Shown in pieces: positions 10,890 to 21,852 of a stretch of DNA of 64,000 nt; the stretch's first letter is position 1, and each line of letters starts with the position of its first letter. The notes under the pieces were generated by a model. It saw only the letters and a program-made list of their open reading frames with translations. It was not told where the DNA came from and did not search any database. This DNA comes from Melastoma dodecandrum. Its lineage: Eukaryota > Streptophyta > Magnoliopsida > Myrtales > Melastomataceae. Location: NCBI GenBank assembly GCA_029817715.1, contig JARUPY010000396.1, positions 4,340,001 to 4,404,000 of the forward strand, read 5' to 3'. The translations under genes and the position numbers were made by a program.

Positions 10890-11501
10890 CTAATCCATGT
10901 TTGATCCATTACTCAACATAAAGCATGCGTAGAGATCATCCACCCGCAACATGGTGTCGTCACCGTCCCAAGAACAGTTCAACCCGTACTCGGACTTGCC
11001 GCTGCACCCTTTCCCTCCTTCGTCTGTGGAAGAACCGCCACAGTTATTGAGGTTCGAGACCATGGAGAATGGAGAAGATGACGACGAACAAGACGGGTCG
11101 TTATTGTACTCCGCCCCGCTGTTGAGCAAAAGGATCAAGTCCCGCGCCCTCCCCAGCTCCCCCTGGAGAACCTCGACATCCTTCCGCAGCCTCTCCTTCT
11201 CTTCCAAAGCGGAGTCGAGCTTGAGCTGGAGGGCGCTGTGGTCAAGCACTAGGGTTTGAGTCTTCCACCGGGCCCTCCGGTTCTGATACCAAATAGCGAC
11301 CTGCCTGGTGGGGACGTCGAGCTCGGCCGCAAGCTGAAGCTTGCGCTCGGGGTCCAGCCTCTTGTTGAGGATGAAGCTCCTCTCGAGGAGCCTCACCTGA
11401 TCCTGGGTGAGCCTCTTGCAGGGGGTGTGGTTGTTGTTGGGTGATTGTAACTTCCTTTTGGGTTGTTGCTTGTGATTATGGTGAGCCTGGGGAAAGTCCA
11501 T
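10890..11501 (-). CDS. HD-Zip class I transcription factor (ATHB52-like)
   Basis: A 203-codon frame. The homeodomain is at about residues 28-81: KRLTQDQVRLLERSF (helix 1) and RQVAIWYQNRRARWKT (helix 3). It is followed immediately by a leucine zipper, about residues 84-126, with repeating Leu and EKERLRKDVEVLQGEL. The rest is a Ser/Asn-rich acidic tail typical of class I activators. HD-Zip I proteins bind CAATNATTG as dimers in abiotic-stress, hormone and light responses. The start was placed at MDFPQ because a TATA box lies only 166 bp upstream; the frame is open further upstream, through a GGN repeat at the TATA itself, but that part should not be transcribed as coding. The helix 3 motif is WYQN, not the near-invariant WFQN. 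No intron is seen. Confidence 0.9.
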   Translation of the reverse strand: MDFPQAHHNHKQQPKRKLQSPNNNHTPCKRLTQDQVRLLERSFILNKRLDPERKLQLAAELDVPTRQVAIWYQNRRARWKTQTLVLDHSALQLKLDSALEEKERLRKDVEVLQGELGRARDLILLLNSGAEYNNDPSCSSSSSPFSMVSNLNNCGGSSTDEGGKGCSGKSEYGLNCSWDGDDTMLRVDDLYACFMLSNGSNMD

Positions 11502-11666
11502 GGATCCCTTTTCCTTTTGTGGACGAGCAAAAAAGTCGTAGGAAAAGGAGAAGACGGGGGAGATAACAAAAACAAGTAGGCTTTTGGGATGATGGAAAGG
11601 GTCAATGTGGGATCTCTTAGAAAAAAAAAAGTATTTGCCATGATCACCTCCTCCTCCTCCTCCTCC

Positions 11667-11672
11667 TTTATA
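11667..11672 (-). promoter_or_regulatory. TATA box of the HD-Zip gene
   Basis: TATAAA on the minus strand, about 166 bp before the chosen ATG. It argues against the longer N-terminal extension of this reading frame. Confidence 0.5.
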
Positions 11673-14600
11673 TGCAAAAGAGGTCATCTTCCCATCAGTG
11701 TAGAATATAGAGAAAAAAAAAAGTTTCTACTTTTCCTTTAATATATTCCAATGCATCATCATACAATTTTTCCCGAATCATCTTTGCCTATGCATCTATC
11801 GTTAACACATGTATAATTTGGGAATAAGATCAAAACTCTCAATTAATCTATCTATCTTCGGACTGTTCTCCTGAGAAATGACAGAGAGAGATAGAGAGAG
11901 AGCCTTTGAAGTTGCGACCCCACCAATTGAAAGCCTATTTGGCAACAAGACGACTCCCTTTCGAATTCATTCATGTGTGAAAGCACCTTTATTTTTTTTT
12001 TTTAATCTCTTTCTTTCATCATTTCCTTTCAGTTCACGTGGGGGAAGGGGCCTACTTCTAAACTACGGTGCTTGCGGAAGCGTAGAAACCAGCAAAAACA
12101 TTATCCATTCCAACTGTTTGCTTACCTCGTTCTTCCCCCCAACCCCTCCCAAAATCGGCATCACTTTATCCATAATCTCGATTCCTTCCACAGTGGAGAT
12201 AAGTCTAAGCTTTTATATTTAAAGGGGGGGACAAACGGAAGGGACAAGATAATCTACTTTAGTTGGCTGTGTAATAACTTAAATCCCTTTCTCTTTTAAG
12301 AAGTCCATGACCAGGTGTTCCCCCCGAAACTTAGGATGACGGTGGATTACGGCAGAGGAGGGAAATACAGAGCGGGGCGGGGAGGGGTGGACATTGAAAA
12401 GCCTGCAACTTGCGTTGGACAATCTTCTTGCCTCAGGGGGGAGCTGCAGTTGCAGCATGTCCATGATTAGGTGGTGTTTCTGTCCACGTGAAGTGTCTGG
12501 TCTTGACACACAGAGAGAGAGAGAGAGAGAGGGGGGGTTTGGGAGCACTCTCATACGTACTTCCCTTATTAATATAACGAAGCTAACTTTAACCACAATT
12601 TATTGTGTGTTCAAACTCAGTCATTTTATCAAAAAAATTTTAAAATAATTTATAATCCATACCTGTTCTTTGCGGGTAATCGTACGTCTGATGTGAGATG
12701 GCGGGGGCTTTGTTCTGAATTGAAGGAGACATTCAAATTATTGTCCAGCAATTGAATAATGGTTGGCCCACTCCTTCGCCACTTGTTCCCAAACAATTCA
12801 GAAATTTTATATTTTATTTAAGATGCAACTGGCGGAATACTACAATATTATCTTCAATCTCGGGATGCCCGAAAATAAAGTTATAGGGTGGACGACGGAG
12901 GCGAGGCCCAGTCGGACAATGAAAAGCAATCCGTGTGCATGACTTGGGCAAACTTCGATCCGGCTCTGAACTCGCCCCCGGCAAAAGTGAAGTTGGAAGT
13001 TCAAGCATACCACCATTCATCATTGTCAGCTTTGCACCACCGTCACAGGCCGGAGGGTGGGATGAGGAAGGCGAATTTGAGGTTTCGACATTCGTTCGTT
13101 GGGTTGATCGTCCCCTGCTCCCTGAAGTATATAATCTCGGCTGCACCTTTGGCCTCCTCGACTAGCAGATTCCCCGTTTCATCAGATTGAAGGAGCCTGA
13201 AGCTGAGGAGATTTCTCAAAGTTACAAACAAACACAATTCCTTGTCGGAGACTTCCTTCTCTGTTACATCTCAACACCTTATGTGTCGGTTTGACATGGA
13301 GAGTTATAGTGATTTGGTGATATTGCTTATGCCCATGGTTTTGATTTTAAGACCTAAGGTAGGCCGCTTCTACCGAGTGAATGCGAATCCTATAACTTGA
13401 TTGCGAAATTATTTTTGCACATATTATTTTAATATTTCGAAATATTATAATTGTAGATAATATAATATGATATGTCTCGACGAACCCATCATTTATTAAA
13501 ATAATCCATCGTAATTATAAAAAAAATTAATATGAAGATATTTTATTTGAAATTTATTTGGAATTAAATTAAATGATTTACATCAGGTTTATTTTTTAAT
13601 TTTTGGAAATTATTCGAATTTGATTGGAATAGTTTAAATCATTCCCGTATTCAATTTTTTTTATTTTTAATATCAAATATTTGATTTGATGCAAACATAT
13701 GAAAATCAAATTAATCTTCCTAACTTAAATCAATCGATTATTTTGATTTAATCAATTTTAATAATAAATAAATAGAATACGAAGGGTCAGTCACTCCTAT
13801 CTAAACCCCACTTGTAAAAGAGTAAAAATGTGTAAGAAAGAAAAACTGTGTTGTGTCAATTATTTTGTGTGTTTGCATGTTTACCTTAACACAGAGTCAT
13901 CGTATAGTTAGTCACGTAGAAGACGTGCATGTGAACCCGAAAGGAAAACTGTTCGTTTAATTGACGCATCATGCCATGTGGTCTCGATTCGAGATATTGG
14001 GCACTGGCCGGTCCATGCTAAATCGTTACCCTTGTTTACCAACCTATCACCGCGAAGATAGCATTTCATTTCAAAGAAGAAGAGCGCATGGGCCGGGTGA
14101 TTGGTTGGTTTGTTATGGGCCGAGACTTCCACTCACAGTCTGATTTACTCGGCCCAAATCACCAAAAGTAGGAGGCCCAGTCCAAGGACTGATGATGCAA
14201 ATGCTGCCGTCATCGCCTAAGCTATCGGACACCCCTTTTCTTTTTCCTACCTTTTCATGATTTCCTCTCTGTTCTTGTCATTTGACTTCTGCAGAAGGCG
14301 AAATAGGGAGTGGTGGGTGTGACGGAAGCCAAAATAGAAAAAAATATATGGATGCATGGCAAGAATGGATTTTCCTTCGCCTACCCCATGGATAAGTCCC
14401 ATCCATCCATCCATCCATCCATCAACGTCTACGACTGACCCCTTCCAACCTAAAAACCAGACCTCCTCCTCCCTCGCTCGAAAAATAACAATCGAGTAAA
14501 AAAAAAATAATAATAATAATACACGTGCTTCTTTCGTCTTAACTCTTTTAAAAAAATAAAAATGAGCGACCAGCAACAACAAAAAAGGAGGATGGAGGAG

Positions 14601-15380
14601 AAAAGGACTATTTGTCAGGTATGGCAACAGAAAGACCTAAAAGCCTAAACCTAAGAACCAAATAAAAACAAAAAGACAGAGGGCATTTACTGTTCTCCCA
14701 TCCCCCACAGTCCACACCACCACATGTAATAAGGGGGGGGGGGGGGGATGTGGAGTTCCCAATTTTATCCAACCAACAAAATAACAAGTCATGTGAAGGA
14801 AAAAAGGCTTGATGAATGTCCTCACATCCGCTGGAAACACCTCGTAATAGAGAGAGGGAGAGAGACCTGCTGCCACACGCATTAGACCTAATAACCTTTA
14901 CCTTGGTTGCAGTCCACTTCCCCCGTCCGTCTGATTTTCTTTTTTTTGTTAGAACGACGATCCCCCCCCCCCCCCAAGCTACAAGACACGGCTCGATTTC
15001 AATGGAGGGCCTGCGGACTATGATGTAATAAATAACTACAAATAAGATAACCCCCCCCCCCCCCCCCAAAGGAAGTTACCTTTCTCTACCCCCCCCCCAC
15101 CGAAGGGTAGTAAAAAAAACTTGGCAGTGGTAGTAGTAGTAGTCTTGCAGTGATTTTTCTCACACGTCACACGTACCTACACCACTACCACCCTCACAAA
15201 CACTACCTTTCCCCTGCCTCTTTCAATTTTTTAAAATCACTGACAACCGGAATTGCTCTCACACGCACACGCACGCGAACACCCTTTCGTTTTCTTTCTT
15301 CTTTGTGTTCTGGAAAGACTGCACACGAACACAGGCAGCCACCCCACCTCCACCTCAGATATCTTCTTACTTCTTTCTAC
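11673..15380. other. Long divergent promoter region between HD-Zip and NAC genes
   Basis: About 3.7 kb without a recognisable gene. It contains AT-rich DNA (13270-13800), a (GA)n tract near 12510, an orphan cluster of TGGGCC/GGCCCA motifs at 14116-14178, an ATCC repeat at 14400-14422, and poly(G)/poly(C) runs at 14733-14747, 14962-14975, 15051-15067 and 15089-15098. Short open frames around 12814-13237 on both strands resemble nothing known. Long upstream regions are usual for developmental regulators such as CUC2. Confidence 0.5.
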
Positions 15381-15388
15381 TATATATA
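15381..15388 (+). promoter_or_regulatory. TATA box of the CUC2-like gene
   Basis: TATATATA 75 bp before the ATG, giving an expected transcription start near 15415 and a short leader. Confidence 0.55.
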
Positions 15389-15462
15389 ATTTTATTATCC
15401 TTTAGAGGTAGGAGGGTTTCCGAGGATTATGCGGTGCTAAGGGGAAAACTGGGGGGGCAGCC

Positions 15463-17080
15463 ATGGATCAGCTTCATCACTTCCGTAGCAACGACGACGC
15501 TCTGCTGCCGCCCGGGTTCCGCTTCCACCCGACTGACGAGGAGCTCATCACTTACTACCTCCTTAAGAAGGTCCTGGACGGCAGCTTCGCCTGCAGAGCC
15601 ATCGCCGAGGTCGACCTCAACAAGTGCGAGCCTTGGCGACTCCCCGGTGAATATCCCTTTTCCCCCTGGCGGAGATCTTTGGTCCCTGAAACCCTAGAAA
15701 CGTGTGTGCTGAGGGAGGTGGGGTTGCTCTTCTTTTTTGTTTGGTGTAGAGAAGGCCAAGATGGGGGAGAAAGAGTGGTACTTCTTCAGCCTCAGGGATA
15801 GGAAGTACCCGACGGGGCTTCGGACGAACCGGGCGACGGAGGCTGGTTACTGGAAGGCTACGGGCAAGGACAGGGAGATACTCAGCTCCAAGACGTGCTC
15901 CCTTGTTGGGATGAAGAAAACCCTGGTTTTCTACCGAGGGAGAGCTCCCAAGGGGGAGAAGAGCAACTGGGTTATGCACGAGTACCGGCTCGATGGCAAG
16001 TTCGCCTATCATTTCATCTCCAGGAGCTCCAAGGTAAATGCTCCATTACGTGATACGAACTACAACACTAACAATACCCTCCTTGGGGGAAATCTTTTTC
16101 CTCCTTCTGCAATGTGATGGTATCCGCCTGACAGTACTCGTAATTTACCACTTCCAGTGCTCCCATCATTACTGCGTTCTTCATGCCTCTTGCAGTCCCT
16201 CCCAATCGAACTTTCCCTGTGAAGCTTTCGTTTTCTTCTGCTGCTGCATGTTACTTTCGTGGCACCTTAATTTATTGAGATGTTTGTTTGGTGATGTTTC
16301 TATTTCTGAATATTCTTCTGGGTTGTCTTTATTGGGGTATTTTTGTCATGACATTGATTAATTGGTCGGATTTACTCATGTTGATTGTTGGGTTTTCAGG
16401 ATGAATGGGTTATATCCCGTGTGTTCCAGAAGTCGGCCATGTCATGTGGCCGTGGTGGGGCTTCGTGCAGTGGCGGTGGTGGTGGTGTGAAGAAGGCTCG
16501 TCCGTATCCTTCCATGTGCAGCGTCTCACTCGGCCATGTGTATCAAGATGTTAGTTCGCCTTCGTTGGTGCCCCTGCCTCCCCTCCTGGACTCGTTGCCT
16601 TTTGCTCCTGCCAGTGGTTCAGTGGTAACCGTTCCAGCTCTCCCTGGTCATGACAACCCATTGTTTGATTCCAGCTACCCCGTCTCTAAGGAGCACGTGT
16701 CCTGTTTCTCCACTGCCGCCCCCTTATCAACCATACCCCCTAGTGATTTTGGCATCGGTAGCTCCACATTCTCGTTCTCCAGCCCGATAACCATCTTCAA
16801 GGGGCTGGAAAGCTCACTTTCAGAGGCCGCCCCCAGCCCCATTTCTGGTTTCCCGAGCCTGAGGTCTTTGCAGGAGAATCTCCACCTTCCGTGCTCCTTT
16901 GGTGGCTCGCTAACGGCTCCACCCTCCGATATCAACATGGGTTGTGACATTGCACCGAGCTGGGGCTGCTCCAATGAAAGCTGGGCAATGACGGTCCCAG
17001 ATGAGCACAAGGCCACTGAAAGGGATACCGGCAACTTCCTCGTAGGAGGCTCAGAGCTCGACCGTGTGTGGAGGTCCTGA
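15463..17080 (+). CDS. CUC2: NAC transcription factor, CUP-SHAPED COTYLEDON2/NAM orthologue
   Basis: Three exons 15463-15646, 15750-16033, 16400-17080 (382 aa; Arabidopsis CUC2 is of similar size). The NAC domain fills about residues 15-165 with all five subdomains: [62 protein letters not shown] and [15 protein letters not shown], ending in [12 protein letters not shown]. The exon junctions are at the usual NAM/CUC positions. The C-terminal half matches CUC2 in short blocks ([26 protein letters not shown], final LDRVW). CUC2/NAM sets organ boundaries and shoot meristem formation as a nuclear DNA-binding protein. The EHVSCFST codons contain a miR164 target site, so post-transcriptional control is expected. 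CUC1 lacks much of this C-terminal similarity, which is why I call it CUC2/NAM. Confidence 0.92.
16692..16712 (+). promoter_or_regulatory. miR164 target site in the CUC2 coding sequence
   Basis: The 21-nt stretch beginning AGCACGTGTCCTG and ending TTTCTCCA encodes EHVSCFST. Compared with miR164 from memory it pairs throughout except for one end mismatch and two G:U wobbles. It matches the known site of CUC1/CUC2 mRNAs. miR164-guided cleavage limits boundary width. Confidence 0.85.
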
Positions 17081-18631
17081 TGAAGGCTTTCAAACCATTA
17101 AAGACTAATCCGTGCTTGTAATTTTAGTAGGTGGTCTCGCTCATTTCTTGTTTTGCAAGGTGTTTTGTATCCCGAGCTCGTCATTCTCCTTATCGGACTA
17201 ATGTTGTTAGATTAATCTAGACCTTTATCTGCATGTTCTATTTGAGATTAACGTTGTCATTCGGTAACCCTTGTCAAGGTTTCGTTTCTCTTGAGGATGT
17301 TTCGATGTATAAGCAAAGAGGCGAAACAACTATATTTGCTTGCTTGGCTTGCTTATGGGGAGTCAGTAAAGAGGCGGGGACGTCCACATCGAGTGGCATT
17401 AAATGAGACGGGACGAAAGCTCAGTTGGGATTTTATTATCCTTCGCTTTAACATGGGGATATGGCAACCTTTTGCTTTTTGATATTTCCAAATGGCAAGA
17501 AGCCAAAATACTATAGTTTTTATATCGATTCGCAATATGACAGCGACATTGTTCCATCTTTTGCTTCTCCTGATCCTACGAGTGTGTGTGTTTTGTCAAG
17601 TTGGTGTCGTTGAAAGAACTTTGTCGGTCCAGTTCTTTGGAAAAGACGGTAAACCGTGCTGGAAATCATCGGTGGGCATGACTCTCGTAGGCCAAAGCCT
17701 TTCGCCATGATGATGACCTCCAGATAGATCCAAAGACATTCTAAGAGCAACAGCATGCAGCCTAAACCAGGGTGTGAAACGGGGGGGGGGGGGGGGGGGA
17801 AGAGAAAAAAAGTGGATCTCGACCGGGATAGTCCATCTTTCTCGAACCTTTCTTTCCCCCTCTAATTTGTTTTTTTCTTTTTGTTTGTTACATGCAGAGC
17901 CATTTACCCATAGAGAGTGATCATCATCATCATCATAATCGACGTCCTTTTTCTTCTTTTAGCTTTTGCAGCCGCGGGGGGGGGCTTGACTTCTTCCCAT
18001 CAAGTTTGGATCTATTCAATCATTATGGGTTTTTTTTTTCTTTATCTACCAGAAAAAGGTTGCAATCAGATAGGGATCGAGCATTATTCCAAATGTAAGA
18101 GACACGGTGAAAAGTTGGAAGATATTGTGGGCTCCCTCCTAGGATTCACATTCATATCCCCTTGGTCTGAAAGGACACGATTTAATGAAATCTATGACAA
18201 CATGGTTTTCCATCTCGTGACACCCCCTCAGAAGAGATCGATACCAGAATGGGCATCATATCTCCCCCCCCCCCCCCCTCGATTCGGAGATCCAAACATG
18301 CATGGCTTCATCTCCAAACATGTGGGGGCAATGGTAATGAGTATGGAGCCATCATAATCAGCAGGCGCCAGGGGAAGGGGGGGGGGGGGACCGGGGGAGG
18401 ATGACAACAACAGCAACGACATCATGGGGGGCTGATTCCGGCAAATGCACGCGGGATCACCTTCGGGGGTTTCTGATGTTTGAGGCAGAACCTGCGGGGG
18501 TGTTCCTCTTTTTAAAGAATCCTTCCTGCACTCGATTGCATTTTCCCGTATTCCTCCTTTGTCGTGTTCCTCCCGGGGAACCCAACTCTCACTCACTAGA
18601 CACACAATATAGAGAAAGGAACTCACACCCC

Positions 18632-18663
<32 letters not shown>

Positions 18664-21130
18664 TTTGGAGAAAAAATATTTACGTGTGCATGATCGAGTT
18701 GTTTTCGTTGTGTTACGTTAATTTACAGGGGAGACATCTTTTTTCCTTTTGTAAGCATATCTCATAAAATAATAGGCCTACCATATTTTCCTTACTATAA
18801 ACACATTTTCCGACTATCTTGCCGCAACTACAAAACTGGCGTGATTTTTCATCATCATTGTCGACCAGAAGCATATTGAGCATTAAGCTCATTGGGCCTA
18901 TATTTAGGGAGACTATCCAAGTTACAGGCCCGGCCCAATTTATGAACACTCGCCACCGCCACTCGGGGCACCCCCGCCGTCTTACTTCCGCTTCTTCCTC
19001 TTTCCTCGTATCTTCCTGGAGCCGAACAAACGAGAGAAACGGGAAGTCCTTTCGATAATTTATTGTTTTCTTCTTCCCTTCGTTTGAGTGTCCGTGTGTG
19101 GACATCGCACCGCAAACCCCGTGCTCTCGGATTCATCCCCCTGTTCGTCCATCTTCCCTCTCTCTGCTACTTCCTTTTTCTTTCATGGCGGCGATCAATA
19201 ATTGAGCGCTTGCCTTTTAGCTTCCGTGGGCTCTCTCGTATTGAATTGCGTCCGTCTCGCTTCCTGGATTTGACCCCGGGGGAGGGGCATAATTCCATGG
19301 TACTGATTGCGATTTTGATTGATTGGGGGAGGGTGCGTGTTCCGTTCACATTTGAACTTTTTGGGTCGAGTATACGGATGGATGGATGTGTATTGAATGC
19401 CGGGGATTGCAATCTTCTCTGACGGCCTTTCGTTCTTTGACCCGGAGAACCGTGGGAGGGCGGAGAGATGCCGACACGTGTCACGGTGGCTGCGGGGGGA
19501 GGACAAGGGAAGACGACCACCGTTGCGACAGGGATTAATTTCCGACAGACTGGCAAGAAGGTTTCATTACCTCCCATTCGTCCCATAATCGTACCCCAAA
19601 CGAACTAACACTCCCCCCTCGCCTCCCCCGCTCTCTCGAACCCAACTATGATTTCCACCTATTGACTATCGTAACTTACGCCTTTACACTTTTCTTTAAC
19701 AATAATTCTCTTTATTAATTTTTCATTCAATTTTTTATTATAGAAAAGGGATCCAATTTTTTGGGATTTAATGAAAAGTTTTAATTAAAAGGTCAAAAAA
19801 AAGTTTTTTTAAAAGAAAAAAGTGGGTAAGGCAGAAGAGGCGCCGCGGCAGCAATTATTATTCCCAACTTTTTCCCATGGTTGTTTTTTAATTTTTTGTT
19901 AATTTGTTAGGTGGGGAGAGGGTTTGTAGATAGAGAGGGCGGCGGCGGAAAGCTCTCTCTCCCCTACGATATTCGCGGTGATGCTCCGGTCAATGCCCTG
20001 GTTGACTGGGGAACGCGCCTGCCCGCCCCCCAACCCGCACGTGACGTGCGTGACTCCGACGCTCCCCCAAAACCCCAACCCCTCTGTCCGTCTGTCGGCC
20101 ATAAAATCTAAAAGCCTGTTCCTTTTACTCTTTTTCCGATTTGTTTCCATATGCACTCGCCGTCATCAAAGAGTAATTAAAATTAAGCACCTTTGGGTTT
20201 CTTAAAGATGAAGCTGGAGCTTCTACTTTTCGGTTCGGGTGGTCATAATACGGGGGAGGGTTCAGCAATGGGAACGTCGTGCTTGGTCACGTCGGGTCCC
20301 CCGCCCCAGCCACAAAGGACAAAAAAGGAAAAAGAGTAAGAAAGGGCGTAGGTAGAGGGAGAAGTAGTCCGTATAATAATTTTTTTGACTTAGCCATGCA
20401 GACGAAGAAGCAGTCACTCGTCTTCTCAGCCGGGGGGGAAGCACTTAAATGTACGCACGTACGTAGATCTCGTCAAATTTGAGTCCCAAATTGAAGGGAG
20501 GGGGGGAGTGGTTGGTTGGATGGGTGGCCCCCTAAAAGGCAAGCAGGCCGAATATCACGTCACAATGAATTGTTTTGTGGGTAATATTAAATTGATGGTC
20601 GTACCCTAACCCCGCCCCTTGAAGAGAAGTGACCGGTTGCGAAACTGAATTAACCACTCCCACCGATTAAATGGTAATGATGAATAATTTGGAAGAATAA
20701 ATATTATGTGAAAGAAACTGAAACGGGGAGGAGGTGGGAACGAACAATGGGAAAAGTACAGAGAAACCAAACCCAACAGATGAACTGAACTCCCTCCCTC
20801 TCTGTTCTTGTCTGTCATTGACTCTACCCTCCACGTCTATTGGATAAGTTCCCTTGTTATCCGCCACCCCAAACAACCTATTTAATGTTTTTATTTTAAA
20901 TCGCACAGCTCGCAAACCCATTTTTATTTTAAAAAGTATAATCAGTGAATTAAAATATTTTTTATGGTTTGAACGACCGACCTGCTCCGTCTGTTACATA
21001 CACAAACCCCGCCCCAAAAGGAGCGGTTAAGACTGCTCCTCTTATCCCACACGCGCACACACACAGTTTCCATCTCTCTCCTCGTGTCGGTCTTTCTGTG
21101 GGTTCGTCTTTCCCCCAACAATTCCCTCCT
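17081..21130. other. 4 kb spacer between CUC2 and ERF genes
   Basis: Contains the CUC2 3' UTR, then sequence with very long homopolymer runs: G 17781-17799, C 18264-18278, G 18377-18389, C 18628-18652. A site II cluster at 18893-18937 is followed by CT-rich leader-like DNA to about 19300, with only a six-codon frame at 19185. No protein gene is supported. Confidence 0.5.
18893..18937. promoter_or_regulatory. Orphan site II promoter-like cluster
   Basis: TGGGCC at 18893 and GGCCCA at 18932 flank an AT-rich core. Downstream on the plus strand is about 350 bp of CT-rich, leader-like DNA, but no long reading frame follows on either strand. It could drive a noncoding RNA or be the relic of a lost gene. 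Confidence 0.3.
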
Positions 21131-21137
21131 TATTTAA
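21131..21137 (+). promoter_or_regulatory. TATA-like box of the ERF gene
   Basis: TATTTAA 68 bp before the chosen ATG at 21205. The open frame that starts further upstream (20969) is in another phase and is not the product. Confidence 0.4.
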
Positions 21138-21204
21138 CCAACCTTCCTTTGCCCATTATTCCACCCCCCTCCCCATCCCCCACTCATCCCTCTTCCCTAA
21201 CGGA

Positions 21205-21852
21205 ATGGCCCCCGCCGCCCCTCCCGCACCCGCCCTCCTCAACCCTAACCCTACCCCCTCCCTCAAGGAGATCCGCTTCCGCGGTGTTAGAAAGAGGCCC
21301 TGGGGACGTTACGCTGCCGAGATCCGCGACCCCGGCAAGAAGACCAGGGTCTGGCTCGGCACCTTCGATACCGCCGAGGAAGCCGCCCGCGCCTACGACG
21401 CCGCCGCCCGAGACTTCCGTGGCAACAAGGCCAAGACCAACTTCCCCTCCCCCGGGGACCTCGTCTCCTCCCGCAGCAGCCCAAGCCAGAGCAGCACCGT
21501 CGACGACTCCTCTCCTCCTCCCCCTCCCCCCCAGCTCCCTCAACACCAGGTGTCGGTCGCCGCCCCTGGCCTGGATCTCACCCTCGGCAGCGGCCCTGCT
21601 TATTTCCCTTCCGTAGGGGCGCCTATGTTCTTCCCCGTTGTCTCCCCTGCTGTGGCCCGGCCCTTTTTTTTCTTCGACGCGTTCTCGCGAGCGGATAACG
21701 CGAAGCTCACCCCTAGGGTCGATTTCCGCCCGGCTGTTGGAACCCTGGTAAAGAGGGAGGAGCCCGAGTCTTCCCATCGCGGTGCTTACGACAGGGTCCA
21801 GAGCAAAAAGTCCTTGCTCGATCTCAACCTACCACCGCCCGAGGTTGCCTGA
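21205..21852 (+). CDS. ERF transcriptional repressor, group VIII-a (ERF4-like)
   Basis: Single-exon frame of 215 aa. The AP2/ERF domain spans about residues 24-81: [49 protein letters not shown]. Ala and Asp are at the two positions that define the ERF (GCC-box binding) branch. The C terminus carries an EAR repression motif DLNLPP (206-211), and a second LxLxL-type motif LDLTL sits at 123-127. Such proteins recruit TOPLESS/SIN3-type corepressors and repress ethylene, jasmonate and ABA responsive genes. The Pro/Ala-rich N terminus and strong codon GC bias are normal for the group. From memory it is close to At3g15210 (ERF4) by order and motif. Confidence 0.9.
   Translation: MAPAAPPAPALLNPNPTPSLKEIRFRGVRKRPWGRYAAEIRDPGKKTRVWLGTFDTAEEAARAYDAAARDFRGNKAKTNFPSPGDLVSSRSSPSQSSTVDDSSPPPPPPQLPQHQVSVAAPGLDLTLGSGPAYFPSVGAPMFFPVVSPAVARPFFFFDAFSRADNAKLTPRVDFRPAVGTLVKREEPESSHRGAYDRVQSKKSLLDLNLPPPEVA

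Noticed and set aside
11502..11687. In-frame N-terminal extension of the HD-Zip frame with a Gly run
   Set aside because: It runs into the TATA box of the gene, and the Gly run is a translated GGN simple repeat. Translation most likely starts at 11501.
12814..13237. Overlapping frames on both strands before CUC2
   Set aside because: They are mutually overlapping, without a recognisable domain or splice partner. A gene fragment remains possible but is unsupported.
20969..21616. Long Pro/Ser-rich frame overlapping the ERF gene
   Set aside because: Different phase, begins before the TATA-like box, and its bias is a shadow of the GC-rich ERF coding sequence.
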